59,518 bases of DNA from Melioribacteraceae bacterium (GTDB taxonomy: Bacteria; Bacteroidota; Ignavibacteria; Ignavibacteriales; Melioribacteraceae). Every line of letters starts with the position of its first letter. Position 1 is the stretch's first letter. Positions 1-10,133 of the stretch are shown piece by piece. The stretch covers positions 1 through 59,518 of the forward strand of contig JALSTI010000127.1 of NCBI GenBank assembly GCA_026983795.1, given 5' to 3'. Made by a program: the position numbers and the translations under genes. The notes under the pieces are model-generated. The model was given only the letters and a program-made list of their open reading frames with translations, was not told the DNA's origin and searched no databases.

Positions 1-614
1 CCGAATGTTAATTGATAACCGGTTCCCAATCTGAATGCGATAAATCTATTTAAAGGAACGTCCACGTTTAGAGTAGGTGCAAAAGTAAAAAAATTATTTT
101 CAAGATGCTTGTGAATATTGTTAGAATTTCCTCCATTTAAATTATTCCAAACATTAAACCACTCAAAACTTCCTTCATTTTGATAAACATCAATATTGAT
201 TGAGCCGCCGCCGAACAAGCCTCCAATGGATACAGCCAAACCATTAATAAACGGCAAAGTATATTCAATTGTAAAAGCGCCCCCTCCGATAGAATAATTA
301 ACTTCCTTGCGGATTCCTTGAATATTTTTCTTGGAATTTTTTGATCCTCCAAAACCAAAACCGCCGATACGAACATTATCAATTAACATAATATATGCAT
401 ATCCGCCTCCGCCGTAAGTAATTAATCCGTTACCGAAATTATCCACTCCGAAACTTGAAACGGATTTATTCAATTCTTCAAAATCCGGAAACATGACCAT
501 TGGAGTAAAACCGCCGGCTGCTCCGAATTTTGCAATCCATTGCACCGACTCAATACCCTGGGCATTTATACTTGAAACAAATACTATAAATAACAAAAAC
601 AAAAGTTTTCTCAT
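1..614 (-). CDS. Partial CDS running off the left edge: exported Gly-rich outer-membrane/beta-barrel-like protein
   Basis: Reverse-strand translation open from ATG at 614 to the window edge: MRKLLFLLFIVFVSSINAQGIESVQWIAKFGAAGGFTPMVMFPDF...; clear signal peptide; not in the ORF track because it is truncated. Confidence 0.7.
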   Translation of the reverse strand, partial: MRKLLFLLFIVFVSSINAQGIESVQWIAKFGAAGGFTPMVMFPDFEELNKSVSSFGVDNFGNGLITYGGGGYAYIMLIDNVRIGGFGFGGSKNSKKNIQGIRKEVNYSIGGGAFTIEYTLPFINGLAVSIGGLFGGGSINIDVYQNEGSFEWFNVWNNLNGGNSNNIHKHLENNFFTFAPTLNVDVPLNRFIAFRLGTGYQLTF

Positions 615-731
615 GTAAATACAATGTAAAAATTTATAAAAAATTAAAGTTAGTTAATCAAATTTTAATATGAAACACAAAATAACCGAACTTGTTAATA
701 TTTGAAAACTAAAAAACCTATGGCAAATAGA

Positions 732-792
732 AAAAGGCTGCATGATTTCATTTTTTTTACCACAACAAGGACGAAACCATAAACAGCCTTTT
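732..792 (-). terminator. Possible hairpin downstream of ftsZ (AAAAGGCTG / CAGCCTTTT, long loop)
   Basis: 9-bp perfect inverted repeat 732-740 / 784-792 just 3' of ftsZ; loop ~43 nt, so weak. Confidence 0.35.
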
Positions 793-810
793 CATTTATT
801 TACTTTAACC

Positions 811-2085
811 CTAGTCCATCATCATCCGTAAAAAAGAAGAGCTTTCATCCTCATCGTTATCATTCGAATTATTTTTGTTTTCTTTAACATTCACTTTTTC
901 AAACGCATCCAATTGTTCTAATTTAAAACCGCTCTCGGGAATATCTTCATCCGAAGCGAGCAAATTTTTTGAACCTTTAACTCTAAATATAGTTGGTTCG
1001 TCTAAATCAATAGTTTCTTTTTTACCATTATTAGATAACGAGAAACCCGAGAAATACGACTCGGCTTTCTTTTTATGAATTTCCTTTTCCTCTTCAATTT
1101 TCTCATGCACTTTGGATCTTTGTTCGCCAAATCCGGTAGCAATTACTGTATACGAAACATATTCGTTCATATCTTCCCTGTTAACCCAACCAAAAATTAC
1201 ATTAGCTTCTTCGCCCGCAGCTTCATAAATAATTTTATTTCCTTCGTCAATTTCTTGCATTGTTAAATCATCGGACCCGGTAACATTCAACAAAATATTT
1301 TTAGCTCCTTTAATACTCATACCTTCCAGCAGAGGAGAAGAAATAGCTTTTTGTGCGGCTTCTATTGCTCTATTTTCACCCGAAGCAACACCGGCACCCA
1401 TAATTGCTTCTCCGCTTGCATTCATTACAGAACGTACATCGGCAAAGTCCACATTTATAATACCCGGAATTGTAATAATATCCGCTATTCCTCTTGTTGC
1501 TTCATAAAGGACTTCATTCGGTTTATCGAATGCTGTTTTGGCTGAAACCGTGCCGTCCAAAATGTTAAGTAATCTATCGTTCGGAATTACGATTAAACTA
1601 TCTACATTTCTTCTTAACTCATGAATTCCTTCTTCGGCGTTCATCATTCTTTTTTTACCTTCCCATTTAAACGGTTTGGTAACAATTCCAATAACAAGCG
1701 CGCCAACGCTTTTTGCAATAGATGCAATAATTGGGGCTCCGCCCGTACCGGTTCCGCCGCCCATACCGGCGGTTACAAATACCATATCGGTATTTTCTAA
1801 AATTTTTGCGATTTTATCACGGTCTTCTTCAATGGCTTTTCTTCCAACGTTTGGATCTGCGCCGGCGCCTAATCCTCTTGTTACATTTACACCAATTTGA
1901 ATTTTGTGATCAGCATGACTTAAATTTAATACTTGTGCATCGGTATTAATAGCGACGTACTCAACGCCTTTTAAGCCTTTATTCATCATACTTTCGATAG
2001 CATTGCAACCACCGCCGCCAACGCCAACTACTTTTAATTTTGCAGATAGTGGTTCATCTCTGTCGAGGGAAAAGAATTTTGACAT
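811..2085 (-). CDS. ftsZ: Cell division protein FtsZ
   Basis: Tubulin/FtsZ signature GMGGGTGTGGAPIIA; position at the end of the dcw cluster. Confidence 0.98.
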   Translation of the reverse strand: MSKFFSLDRDEPLSAKLKVVGVGGGGCNAIESMMNKGLKGVEYVAINTDAQVLNLSHADHKIQIGVNVTRGLGAGADPNVGRKAIEEDRDKIAKILENTDMVFVTAGMGGGTGTGGAPIIASIAKSVGALVIGIVTKPFKWEGKKRMMNAEEGIHELRRNVDSLIVIPNDRLLNILDGTVSAKTAFDKPNEVLYEATRGIADIITIPGIINVDFADVRSVMNASGEAIMGAGVASGENRAIEAAQKAISSPLLEGMSIKGAKNILLNVTGSDDLTMQEIDEGNKIIYEAAGEEANVIFGWVNREDMNEYVSYTVIATGFGEQRSKVHEKIEEEKEIHKKKAESYFSGFSLSNNGKKETIDLDEPTIFRVKGSKNLLASDEDIPESGFKLEQLDAFEKVNVKENKNNSNDNDEDESSSFLRMMMD

Positions 2086-2108
2086 GTTGTCCTCCTTGTT
2101 GTGGTATT

Positions 2109-3353
2109 TTATAATTCATCAAAAAATTCTTGAACTTTTTTAATTATACTTGAAATATTTAAATTTGATTTAGGTCTTTTAAATTTTGAAGCCACAATAT
2201 TTTCGGAAGAAGTGGAGCCGGGAATTCCTTTTATTAATCCGGCTACAGTTGCAAATTCCGGGCTTTCAATTTCGTTGGAAAGACCGTTTCCCAATTCCAA
2301 AGGAACGCCGATACGGGCCGGCAATCCAAATACTTCTTCCGCCAATTCAGTAGTTCCTCTTAATAAAGAACCTCCGCCGGTTAATACAATTCCGGCTTTA
2401 ATTTTATTTTTAAAATTTATCTGGCGTAATTCATTATCAATAATTGTGAACAATTCTTTCATTCTAACATGAATTATTTGAGTTAAAAGGGAAATCGGAA
2501 TTTTAATTGTTCCACGCGCTCCTACGCCTTTTATATAAATATCTTCATCTTTAATAATCGATTCTTCCGTTGCGTATCCGTATTCTTTTTTTAACTTTTC
2601 CGCTTCTTGAGTAACAATGCCTAAAGATTCCCTTATATCGTTTGTAACCTGGTTTCCCGCCACGCCAATAACTTTAGTATATTTTATGCTTTTTTCGTGG
2701 TAAACCGCAATATCAGTAGTGCCGCCGCCAATATCTATAAGCACAACGCCGAGGTCTTGTTCATTTTCATCTAAAACCGAAACGCTTGAAGCAATCGGTT
2801 GTAAAACATAATTTTGGACGGTAAATCCAGCACGCTCTACGGATTTTTTGATGTTCTGAATAGCCGGAACGGAAGCTAACACCACATGATTTAACGCCTC
2901 CAATCGAGATCCGCTCATTCCAATCGGATTTTCAATTCCCCCTTGGTGATCTATAAAAAATTCCTCAGGAATAATGTGCAATATTTGTCTGTCCGAAGGT
3001 ATCCGTATGGTCTTTACATCGGCTTTAAGCCTGTCAATATCCGCTTGAGTTATCTCCCTATCCGGATTGTTAATAGTAACATAGTTCCTATGTCGTAAAC
3101 TTGTAATATGTTCTCCGGCAACGCCAACATTAACGTTTTTAATTTGAATATCCGCTCTGTTGGAAGCAATTTCCATAGCCTTTTTAATAGCCTCGGCTGT
3201 TTTCCCAATATTTGCAACAAGTCCTCTGTTCAAACCGTCGGAAGCCGCAACGCCAAAGCCCAAAATGGTAAGCTTATTAGCTTCCCGCTCGGCAATTACC
3301 GCTCCTACTTTTGTAGTACCCAAATCGAGTCCGGCTATTATATTTCTTTTCAT
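2109..3353 (-). CDS. ftsA: Cell division protein FtsA
   Basis: Actin-like ATPase motifs (AGLDLGTTKVGAVIAE, VVLIDIGGGTTDIAVY); adjacent to ftsZ. Confidence 0.97.
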   Translation of the reverse strand: MKRNIIAGLDLGTTKVGAVIAEREANKLTILGFGVAASDGLNRGLVANIGKTAEAIKKAMEIASNRADIQIKNVNVGVAGEHITSLRHRNYVTINNPDREITQADIDRLKADVKTIRIPSDRQILHIIPEEFFIDHQGGIENPIGMSGSRLEALNHVVLASVPAIQNIKKSVERAGFTVQNYVLQPIASSVSVLDENEQDLGVVLIDIGGGTTDIAVYHEKSIKYTKVIGVAGNQVTNDIRESLGIVTQEAEKLKKEYGYATEESIIKDEDIYIKGVGARGTIKIPISLLTQIIHVRMKELFTIIDNELRQINFKNKIKAGIVLTGGGSLLRGTTELAEEVFGLPARIGVPLELGNGLSNEIESPEFATVAGLIKGIPGSTSSENIVASKFKRPKSNLNISSIIKKVQEFFDEL

Positions 3354-4126
3354 AAAACGTGTTCCTTGTCTAATCCGTTTTTCTTTTTAGTTCCCAAGTA
3401 AACATGGTTATCAAATCTAAGATCCACGTAAGCAATTAATTTATTGGTCTTTTTTTCGTCAATTGAATTAACGAGGTCACACAGATAAAGTGCTTTTTCA
3501 ACAACGTTTTCAGATCCAACAATAAAAGTACATTCCATATTAGAAAGGGTAATTATAATATCGCCTCCGTTATTCAAATCGATTGTAGAAAGATTTTCAA
3601 ACGTGTTCTGATCGTATAAATAAATAGCATTTATTATTTTTATTGCATTTTTAATTTCTATATTGTTTGTTACTGAATTAAGTTTAATTTTTCCCTTACT
3701 TTGTTCCGGATTAAGAATAACCGGCAAATCTAAATTTGCGGTAAATTGAAAATGAGGTAAAATTTCCAATTTATCGGTAATTAAATATTTTGAATTTTTT
3801 GAGATTAAAATTGCCGAAAAATCTTTTTCTTTAAGTTTAATATGAATATCACCTTTCCCGTCAAGTATAACGTCCGCTTTATTTACGTATGGATGTTTTT
3901 CAATTCTATCTTTTATTACTCTTAAATTCAAATCTTTTAAGTTAGTTAGGTTGTTAAGTCCCGCAAATTTTAAATATTGTTCGGATGTTAAATGATTATT
4001 TCCCTCAATCATTATTGTGTTAATCTGCTTGCCGTTTTTAATATTTATAAAAATTGCACCCACAGTTATAAGAATTAACAAGGCGGCAAAAAACAACGTG
4101 CTATTTAAGTTTCGGCTTTTATTCAT
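3350..4126 (-). CDS. ftsQ: Cell division protein FtsQ/DivIB-like (POTRA + TM); start probably at the internal Met (MNKSRN)
   Basis: Single TM then POTRA-like region; position between murC and ftsA. The ORF-track start at 4165 would overlap murC by 47 bp; Met14 at 4126 reduces this to 8 bp. Confidence 0.85.
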   Translation of the reverse strand: MNKSRNLNSTLFFAALLILITVGAIFINIKNGKQINTIMIEGNNHLTSEQYLKFAGLNNLTNLKDLNLRVIKDRIEKHPYVNKADVILDGKGDIHIKLKEKDFSAILISKNSKYLITDKLEILPHFQFTANLDLPVILNPEQSKGKIKLNSVTNNIEIKNAIKIINAIYLYDQNTFENLSTIDLNNGGDIIITLSNMECTFIVGSENVVEKALYLCDLVNSIDEKKTNKLIAYVDLRFDNHVYLGTKKKNGLDKEHVL

Positions 4127-5504
4127 TTTCTTTTTCTTTATAAATTTCAATAAACTTTTCACCATATTTCCATATATCGCCCGCGCCCATTGTTATTATT
4201 AAATCGCCGGGTTTTTGAACATCAAGTAATAATTGGGGAATTTTCGTTTTATCCGGTTCGTAAATTACATTTTTATGTCCGTAATCTTTAGCTATATCCG
4301 CAATCATTTTTCCCGACACATTTTCTATCGGTTTTTCTCTTGCAGGATAAACATCGGTACAAATAAAAAGATCGGAATTCAGAAATGATCTGCCGAACTC
4401 TTTATAAAAATCTCTTGTTCTTGAATACAAATGAGGTTGAAAAACCACTACCAATCTTCTGTTCCATGCGTTTCTTATTCCGGCAAGCGTTGCATTTATT
4501 TCGGTCGGATGATGCGCATAATCATCAATAACCAAAATGTCATTACTGAATTTCGTTTCGAATCTTCTGTAAACTCCGGTAAAAGATTCCAATGCTTTTT
4601 TAATGGTTTCAAATCCGATTCCCAATTCCTTGCCTATTATTACGGCAACCAATGAATTTTTGATATAATGAACACCGGGCAAGTTCAATGTAATCCGTCC
4701 TAAATTTTCGCCTTTATAATTTACAGTATAAGAACTCTGAAAACCGTTTTGTTCAATATCAGTTGCCCTGATATCCGCTTGCGAGGTTAAGCCGTAGGTG
4801 ATAATCTTTTTATTTATCATCGGGATAATATCTTGTAACGCCGGTTCATCCAGACATAATACAACGAAGCCGAAGAAAGGAACTTTATTAGCAAATTCAA
4901 CAAAAGCCGATTTTATATCGTCCAAATCTTTATAGGTATCCAAATGTTCTTGTTCCAATGTAGTAATTGCAGCAATACTCGGCGTCAGTTTCAGAAAAGT
5001 TCTATCGAATTCATCCGCTTCAACAACAATATACTCTCCGTTTCCCAATCGAGCGTTCGTGCCGCCTAAACCGCTTAATTTTCCTCCTACTATAATAGTC
5101 GGGTCTATACCGCCTTCAGTCAAAACGAGTCCAACCATGGAAGTGGTTGTAGTTTTACCGTGAGTTCCTGCAATACCGATTCCGTATTTCATTCTCATTG
5201 TCTCGGCAAGCATTTCGGAGCGTTTTATTACAGGAATTTTACGCGATAACGCTTCTTTAACTTCCGGATTATCAATATTAACAGCAGAAGAATAAACCAA
5301 CACATCGGCATCATCAAGATTACTAACCGAATGACCTATATAAATTTCGGCGCCCAGGTTTTTTAATCTGTCGGTTATTTCCGATCTGGCTAAATCGGAA
5401 CCTGAAACCTTAAAGCCCTGGTTTAACATTATCTCGGCTAGTCCGCTCATTCCGATACCGCCAATACCTACAAAGTGAATTTTCTTGATTAAATTTCTAA
5501 ACAA
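4119..5504 (-). CDS. murC: UDP-N-acetylmuramate--L-alanine ligase
   Basis: Mur ligase: HFVGIGGIGMSGLAEIM, GTHGKTTTTSM; dcw context. Confidence 0.97.
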   Translation of the reverse strand: MFRNLIKKIHFVGIGGIGMSGLAEIMLNQGFKVSGSDLARSEITDRLKNLGAEIYIGHSVSNLDDADVLVYSSAVNIDNPEVKEALSRKIPVIKRSEMLAETMRMKYGIGIAGTHGKTTTTSMVGLVLTEGGIDPTIIVGGKLSGLGGTNARLGNGEYIVVEADEFDRTFLKLTPSIAAITTLEQEHLDTYKDLDDIKSAFVEFANKVPFFGFVVLCLDEPALQDIIPMINKKIITYGLTSQADIRATDIEQNGFQSSYTVNYKGENLGRITLNLPGVHYIKNSLVAVIIGKELGIGFETIKKALESFTGVYRRFETKFSNDILVIDDYAHHPTEINATLAGIRNAWNRRLVVVFQPHLYSRTRDFYKEFGRSFLNSDLFICTDVYPAREKPIENVSGKMIADIAKDYGHKNVIYEPDKTKIPQLLLDVQKPGDLIITMGAGDIWKYGEKFIEIYKEKENE

Positions 5505-6606
5505 CTGTAATCTCCGCTAATTTTATTACTTCCTCCGCAATTTCCTTTGCTGCATCGGGTTTGGAGAAATTTTTAATATTACTACTTAATTTTTTTAATT
5601 TTGATTCATCATTTAATAAATTCTGTACTTCGGGAAATAATTTTTCATTTAACTCATTATCCGGTATAAGCAATGCAGCTTCATTTTCCAAAAGAGCTTG
5701 AGCATTTTTAAATTGATGATTAGCCGCAACATTTGTAGAGGGGACAAAGATTACCGGAAGTCCTAAATATGAAACCTCGGCTATAGTCGTTGCTCCTGAT
5801 CTGGCAATAACCAAGTCGGCGGCAGAATAAGCACCGATCATATTATCTATAAACGGCAAAACCCTTACGGAATTGCTTTCGAAAGATTTATATTCGTCGA
5901 AATACCCAATACCCGTTTGCCAAATAATTTGTAAATTGTTTTTAACAAATTTGTTTAAATTATTTTTCAGTGCTTCATTTATCGATTTTGCTCCTAAACT
6001 ACCTCCAATTACCAATACAGTCTTCTTATCCGGATCTAAATTAAATTTATTTAATGCTTTGTTTTTTTCTATTAATTCCATTTCCAATCTTACCGGGTTG
6101 CCGGTTACCTTAAGTTTTTTTTGGTCCCTAAAATATTTTTTTGAATTCTCAAAACACAAGTGAATCTGATCTGCTTTTTTTTCCAATATTCTGTTGGTAA
6201 TTCCCGGATAGCTGTTTTGTTCAAGCAAAACAACCTTAGCACCGAGAAAAGAAGCCGCCCATACAACGGGACCGGAAACATAAGCTCCGGAACCAACGGC
6301 AACTTGCGGTTTATATTTTAAGCATATTAAAAGTGACTGCAACATAGACACAATAAGTTTAACAGGGAAAAGAATATTTTTAATTGTGAATTCTCTTGAA
6401 AACCCGCTAATCCAAATTGTATTAAAATCGAAACCGAGTTTGGGCACAATTCTAGCTTCTATTTTATCCTTGGTTCCAACAAACATTATTTTACTTTCCG
6501 GTTTCATTTTTTTAATTTGTTCTGCCACTGCAACAGCGGGGAATAAATGTCCGCCGGTACCTCCGCCGGCAAAAATAAATCTATATACTCCTCTTCTATT
6601 TACCAT
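5497..6606 (-). CDS. murG: UDP-N-acetylglucosamine--MurNAc-(pentapeptide) pyrophosphoryl-undecaprenol GlcNAc transferase; likely start at MVNRRG
   Basis: GGGTGGHLFPAVAVAE and C-terminal glycosyltransferase motif; the ORF-track start at 6642 overlaps ftsW, internal Met at 6606 preferred. Confidence 0.95.
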   Translation of the reverse strand: MVNRRGVYRFIFAGGGTGGHLFPAVAVAEQIKKMKPESKIMFVGTKDKIEARIVPKLGFDFNTIWISGFSREFTIKNILFPVKLIVSMLQSLLICLKYKPQVAVGSGAYVSGPVVWAASFLGAKVVLLEQNSYPGITNRILEKKADQIHLCFENSKKYFRDQKKLKVTGNPVRLEMELIEKNKALNKFNLDPDKKTVLVIGGSLGAKSINEALKNNLNKFVKNNLQIIWQTGIGYFDEYKSFESNSVRVLPFIDNMIGAYSAADLVIARSGATTIAEVSYLGLPVIFVPSTNVAANHQFKNAQALLENEAALLIPDNELNEKLFPEVQNLLNDESKLKKLSSNIKNFSKPDAAKEIAEEVIKLAEITVV

Positions 6607-7672
6607 TAACTTTAACTTTTTTCTTTTGCCCTTGAGTAGCAATATTTATAAGTATTCCCGTGGAAATACAAAATACAATAATTGACGTACCGCCGAAGCT
6701 GACAAAGGGCAAAGTTATGCCGGTAGTTGGTAAAATTCCAATACCGACAGCCGCATGTAAGAACGCACTTGTAACTATCATAAAAGATATACCGAAGGCA
6801 AGCAATTGACCGAATTCATCCTTGGTTCTTTTTGCTATTATCAAACCCACTAAAAAGATAGCCAAGTAAGCGCTCAACACTAAAAAAGCACCTATAAATC
6901 CAAGCTCTTCACCTAAAACGGAAAAAATAAAATCGTTATGAGGTTCGGGTAAAAACAAATCGCTTTGCCTGCTTTCTCCAATACCCAATCCTAAAAATCC
7001 CCCGCTTCCCAGCGCTATTTTGGATTGCAGAACTTGCATATTGATACTTGTGCCGTTCACAAAACTATCTGCATACGTAATTACTCTATGTCTGGAATGA
7101 GGAAAAATCATAATTGCCATTCCCCCAATAATCACAGCGGTTGCAACAATTCCGCTTAGGTGTTTGAATTTAGCTCCGCCAACGAATAAAAGCGTAAACG
7201 AGGTAAATAAAACAATCAAACTTGTGCTTACATTTGGTTGAATCAAAATCAAAAATGCAGTTATAAAAATCCAAAATAACGGATAGACCAATCCTTTTTT
7301 ATAGTTTTCAATATCTTTACCTTTCTTTTGTATCAGCACTGCCAAGTGAATAAGCAAAAGTAATTTGGCTAACTCGGAAGGCTGGAATCGTATAAATTTA
7401 AGATCAATCCACCGGGCGGCTCCTTTAACGCTCGGTGCAAAGAAAACCGTTGACAATAAAAGCGCTATTGCCAATATCATTAGCGGTTTACTCCAATTTT
7501 GATATTGTTTATACGGGAACATCGAAAAGAAAATTAACCCGATTAATGCCGCCGCTACTTTCCAAAGATGCGATATGAATAAGTCCATTCCCTTCGCGCT
7601 AAAAATCAGAAAGCTGCCTAATATTATTAGCGATAACGTAATTGAAATTAAAATTCTTTTTAATTTTTTCAT
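6596..7672 (-). CDS. ftsW: Peptidoglycan polymerase / SEDS family FtsW
   Basis: Multi-TM SEDS protein; QPNVSTSLIV, AVGIGILPTTGITLPFVSFGGTS motif. Confidence 0.95.
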   Translation of the reverse strand: MKKLKRILISITLSLIILGSFLIFSAKGMDLFISHLWKVAAALIGLIFFSMFPYKQYQNWSKPLMILAIALLLSTVFFAPSVKGAARWIDLKFIRFQPSELAKLLLLIHLAVLIQKKGKDIENYKKGLVYPLFWIFITAFLILIQPNVSTSLIVLFTSFTLLFVGGAKFKHLSGIVATAVIIGGMAIMIFPHSRHRVITYADSFVNGTSINMQVLQSKIALGSGGFLGLGIGESRQSDLFLPEPHNDFIFSVLGEELGFIGAFLVLSAYLAIFLVGLIIAKRTKDEFGQLLAFGISFMIVTSAFLHAAVGIGILPTTGITLPFVSFGGTSIIVFCISTGILINIATQGQKKKVKVNGK

Positions 7673-9024
7673 GATAAACTCATAACTGCATTTTTAAATT
7701 TTCTTCCCCTGTCTTCGTAATTTTTGAACATATCAAAACTTGCACATGCGGGCGAAAGTAAAACAACATCGCCTCTTTGAGCGTCATCCCTAGCGGTCTT
7801 AACACATTTCTCCAATGATTCGATAATTTCCACCGGAACTAAATCTTCAAAGAAATTATAAATTTTTTCTGCCGAAGATCCGATTGCATAAATCTTTTTA
7901 ACTTTTTTAATTACCAAATCTTTAATTTCATTGTAGTCGTTTCCTTTATCCTGCCCGCCTAAAATCAACAACACCGGTTCGTCAAAACTTTGTAATGCAT
8001 ACCAAACAGAATTGATGTTAGTAGCTTTTGAATCGTTAATAAACTTAATGCCGTTTAACGTTTTCACCAATTCCAATCTATGTTCCACACCCTTAAATGA
8101 ACTTAAAGCCGTTTTAATAACATCATTTTCTATTTTTAGCAACTTTGCAACGGAAACGACCGACAATGCATTAGACAAATTGTGTTCACCTTTCAAATTC
8201 AAATCCGAGACCTTGCAGACAAGTTCGCTTTCATTGTTTTCGTTTGCAAAGTAAATATTTCCATCCATGCTGTAACTTCCGTAATCGACTTTAGTTTTTG
8301 TCGAAAATTTTAACTTATTTGCCCAGCTGTTTTTAACAATCGATTCAACAACTGCATCATCTTGATTAAATATTAAATAATCTTCTTCATTTTGGTTTTC
8401 AAACAATCTTGCTTTTGATGAAATATAATTATCAAAATTGTTATTATATCTATTTAAATGATCCGGTGTAATATTTAGTAATATTCCGAATTCCGGCTTA
8501 AAATTTTTTATAAAATCCAATTGAAAGCTTGAAACTTCGAGCGCCACATATTCGTTTTGTTGAACATCTAATGCAATTTCCGAAAAAGCTGTACCAATAT
8601 TGCCGGCGGAGTAACATTTTAATCCGGCAGTATTAATCAAATGCGCGCATAGCGATGTGGTTGTTGTTTTACCGTTAGTTCCCGTAATGGCAATTATTTT
8701 ACCTTTGCAAACTTCCGAGGCAAATTCAATCTCGCTTATTACTTCAATCCCCTTTTGTTTTGCCTTAATCAAGACGTCAGCATCGGAAGGAACGCCCGGA
8801 CTTGTAACCATAAAATCGCATTCAAATACTTTTCCGGAATGTTTTCCGGTTTCATATTCAATGTTATTTTTATCAAATTCAGCAATCATGTTTTTCAAAT
8901 TTTTCCTTTCCGATATATCGCTTACAAAAGGTACAGCTCCAATTTTTTTTGCTAATTTAGCAGCTCCCAATCCGCTTCTGACCGCACCAATAACCGTAAT
9001 TCGTTTCCCGGAATAATTTTTCAT
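7669..9024 (-). CDS. murD: UDP-N-acetylmuramoylalanine--D-glutamate ligase
   Basis: ITGTNGKTTTTSLCAHL, NDSKATN motif; dcw context; 4-bp overlap with ftsW. Confidence 0.96.
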   Translation of the reverse strand: MKNYSGKRITVIGAVRSGLGAAKLAKKIGAVPFVSDISERKNLKNMIAEFDKNNIEYETGKHSGKVFECDFMVTSPGVPSDADVLIKAKQKGIEVISEIEFASEVCKGKIIAITGTNGKTTTTSLCAHLINTAGLKCYSAGNIGTAFSEIALDVQQNEYVALEVSSFQLDFIKNFKPEFGILLNITPDHLNRYNNNFDNYISSKARLFENQNEEDYLIFNQDDAVVESIVKNSWANKLKFSTKTKVDYGSYSMDGNIYFANENNESELVCKVSDLNLKGEHNLSNALSVVSVAKLLKIENDVIKTALSSFKGVEHRLELVKTLNGIKFINDSKATNINSVWYALQSFDEPVLLILGGQDKGNDYNEIKDLVIKKVKKIYAIGSSAEKIYNFFEDLVPVEIIESLEKCVKTARDDAQRGDVVLLSPACASFDMFKNYEDRGRKFKNAVMSLS

Positions 9025-10130
9025 CTTATCTTGAATGACGCCAAGCTTATAATTACAAAAATTATTGTTAGTATATAAAAACGAATAACAACTTTAGGCT
9101 CTTCCCAGCCGAGCAATTCAAAATGATGATGGATAGGCGCCATTTTAAAAACTCTTTTACCTTGCCCAAATTTTTTCTTAGTATATTTAAAATACATTCT
9201 TTGAATAATCACCGATAAAGTCTCGACAAAAAATATTCCCCCTAAAATTGGAATCAGTAACTCTTTTTTAATTAAAATTGAAAGAATTCCAAATGAGCCG
9301 CCAAGAGCAAGAGAGCCTGTATCGCCCATAAAAATTTCGGCCGGATAGGTGTTGTACCATAAAAATCCCAATCCGGCGCCAATAAAGGCAGCAATAAAAA
9401 CCGTTAACTCTCCCGAACCGGGTAAATACATTACGTTGAGATAATCTGCATAAATTCTATTTCCGGTTACATAACCGATAATTCCCAGCGCTAACATTAC
9501 AATTAACATTGTACCGACAGCCAATCCGTCCAAACCATCCGTTAAATTAACGGCATTGGACGTAGCGGTAATAATAAAAATGACCATCGGGATGTAGAAG
9601 TAAGAAAAATCCCAATTCAAATTTTTAAAAAACGGAAGAGTTGTTTGTGTTGTATATTTTCCGAATTCCGGTAATAAATAAATCATTATGCCTATAAATA
9701 AACCGAGCAAAATTTGGCCCAATAATTTATATCTGGCAATTAATCCTTTTGAATATTTTTTTACTACTTTCAAATAATCGTCTATAAATCCAACAAACCC
9801 TAACCATATAGTACCAATCAGTACTAAAAGAATATATACACTTTTAATATCGCTCCATAAAAGCACGGGTACAACAACAGAAATTATTAAAATGATTCCG
9901 CCCATTGTCGGCGTTCCGGCTTTACTGAAATGAGTCTTGGGACCAACTTCCCTAATGGTTTCGCCGATTTGTTTTTTCCGCAAGTATGCAATTAATTTTG
10001 GACCAATATAAAAAGCTAAAAACAAAGCTGTAATTGCGGAAAGTGCCGATCTAAACGACAGAAATCTGAACACGTCGAAACCAGGCGGATTCCATGTTTT
10101 ATTTATATAATCAAACAAGTAATAAAACAT
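9021..10130 (-). CDS. mraY: Phospho-N-acetylmuramoyl-pentapeptide-transferase
   Basis: Multi-TM; NAVNLTDGLDGLAVG, EIFMGDTGSLALGG, MAPIHHHFELLGWEEPKVVIRF. Confidence 0.98.
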   Translation of the reverse strand: MFYYLFDYINKTWNPPGFDVFRFLSFRSALSAITALFLAFYIGPKLIAYLRKKQIGETIREVGPKTHFSKAGTPTMGGIILIISVVVPVLLWSDIKSVYILLVLIGTIWLGFVGFIDDYLKVVKKYSKGLIARYKLLGQILLGLFIGIMIYLLPEFGKYTTQTTLPFFKNLNWDFSYFYIPMVIFIITATSNAVNLTDGLDGLAVGTMLIVMLALGIIGYVTGNRIYADYLNVMYLPGSGELTVFIAAFIGAGLGFLWYNTYPAEIFMGDTGSLALGGSFGILSILIKKELLIPILGGIFFVETLSVIIQRMYFKYTKKKFGQGKRVFKMAPIHHHFELLGWEEPKVVIRFYILTIIFVIISLASFKIR

Positions 10131-10133
10131 GAA

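Noticed and set aside
137-382. 81-aa minus-strand ORF in the track
   Set aside because: Out-of-frame within the better-supported partial exported protein 1-614 (signal peptide, continuous frame).
875-1949. Several + strand ORFs (875-1078, 1075-1266, 1351-1545, 1676-1900, 1731-1949)
   Set aside because: Antisense shadows of ftsZ; low-complexity translations with no domain signal.
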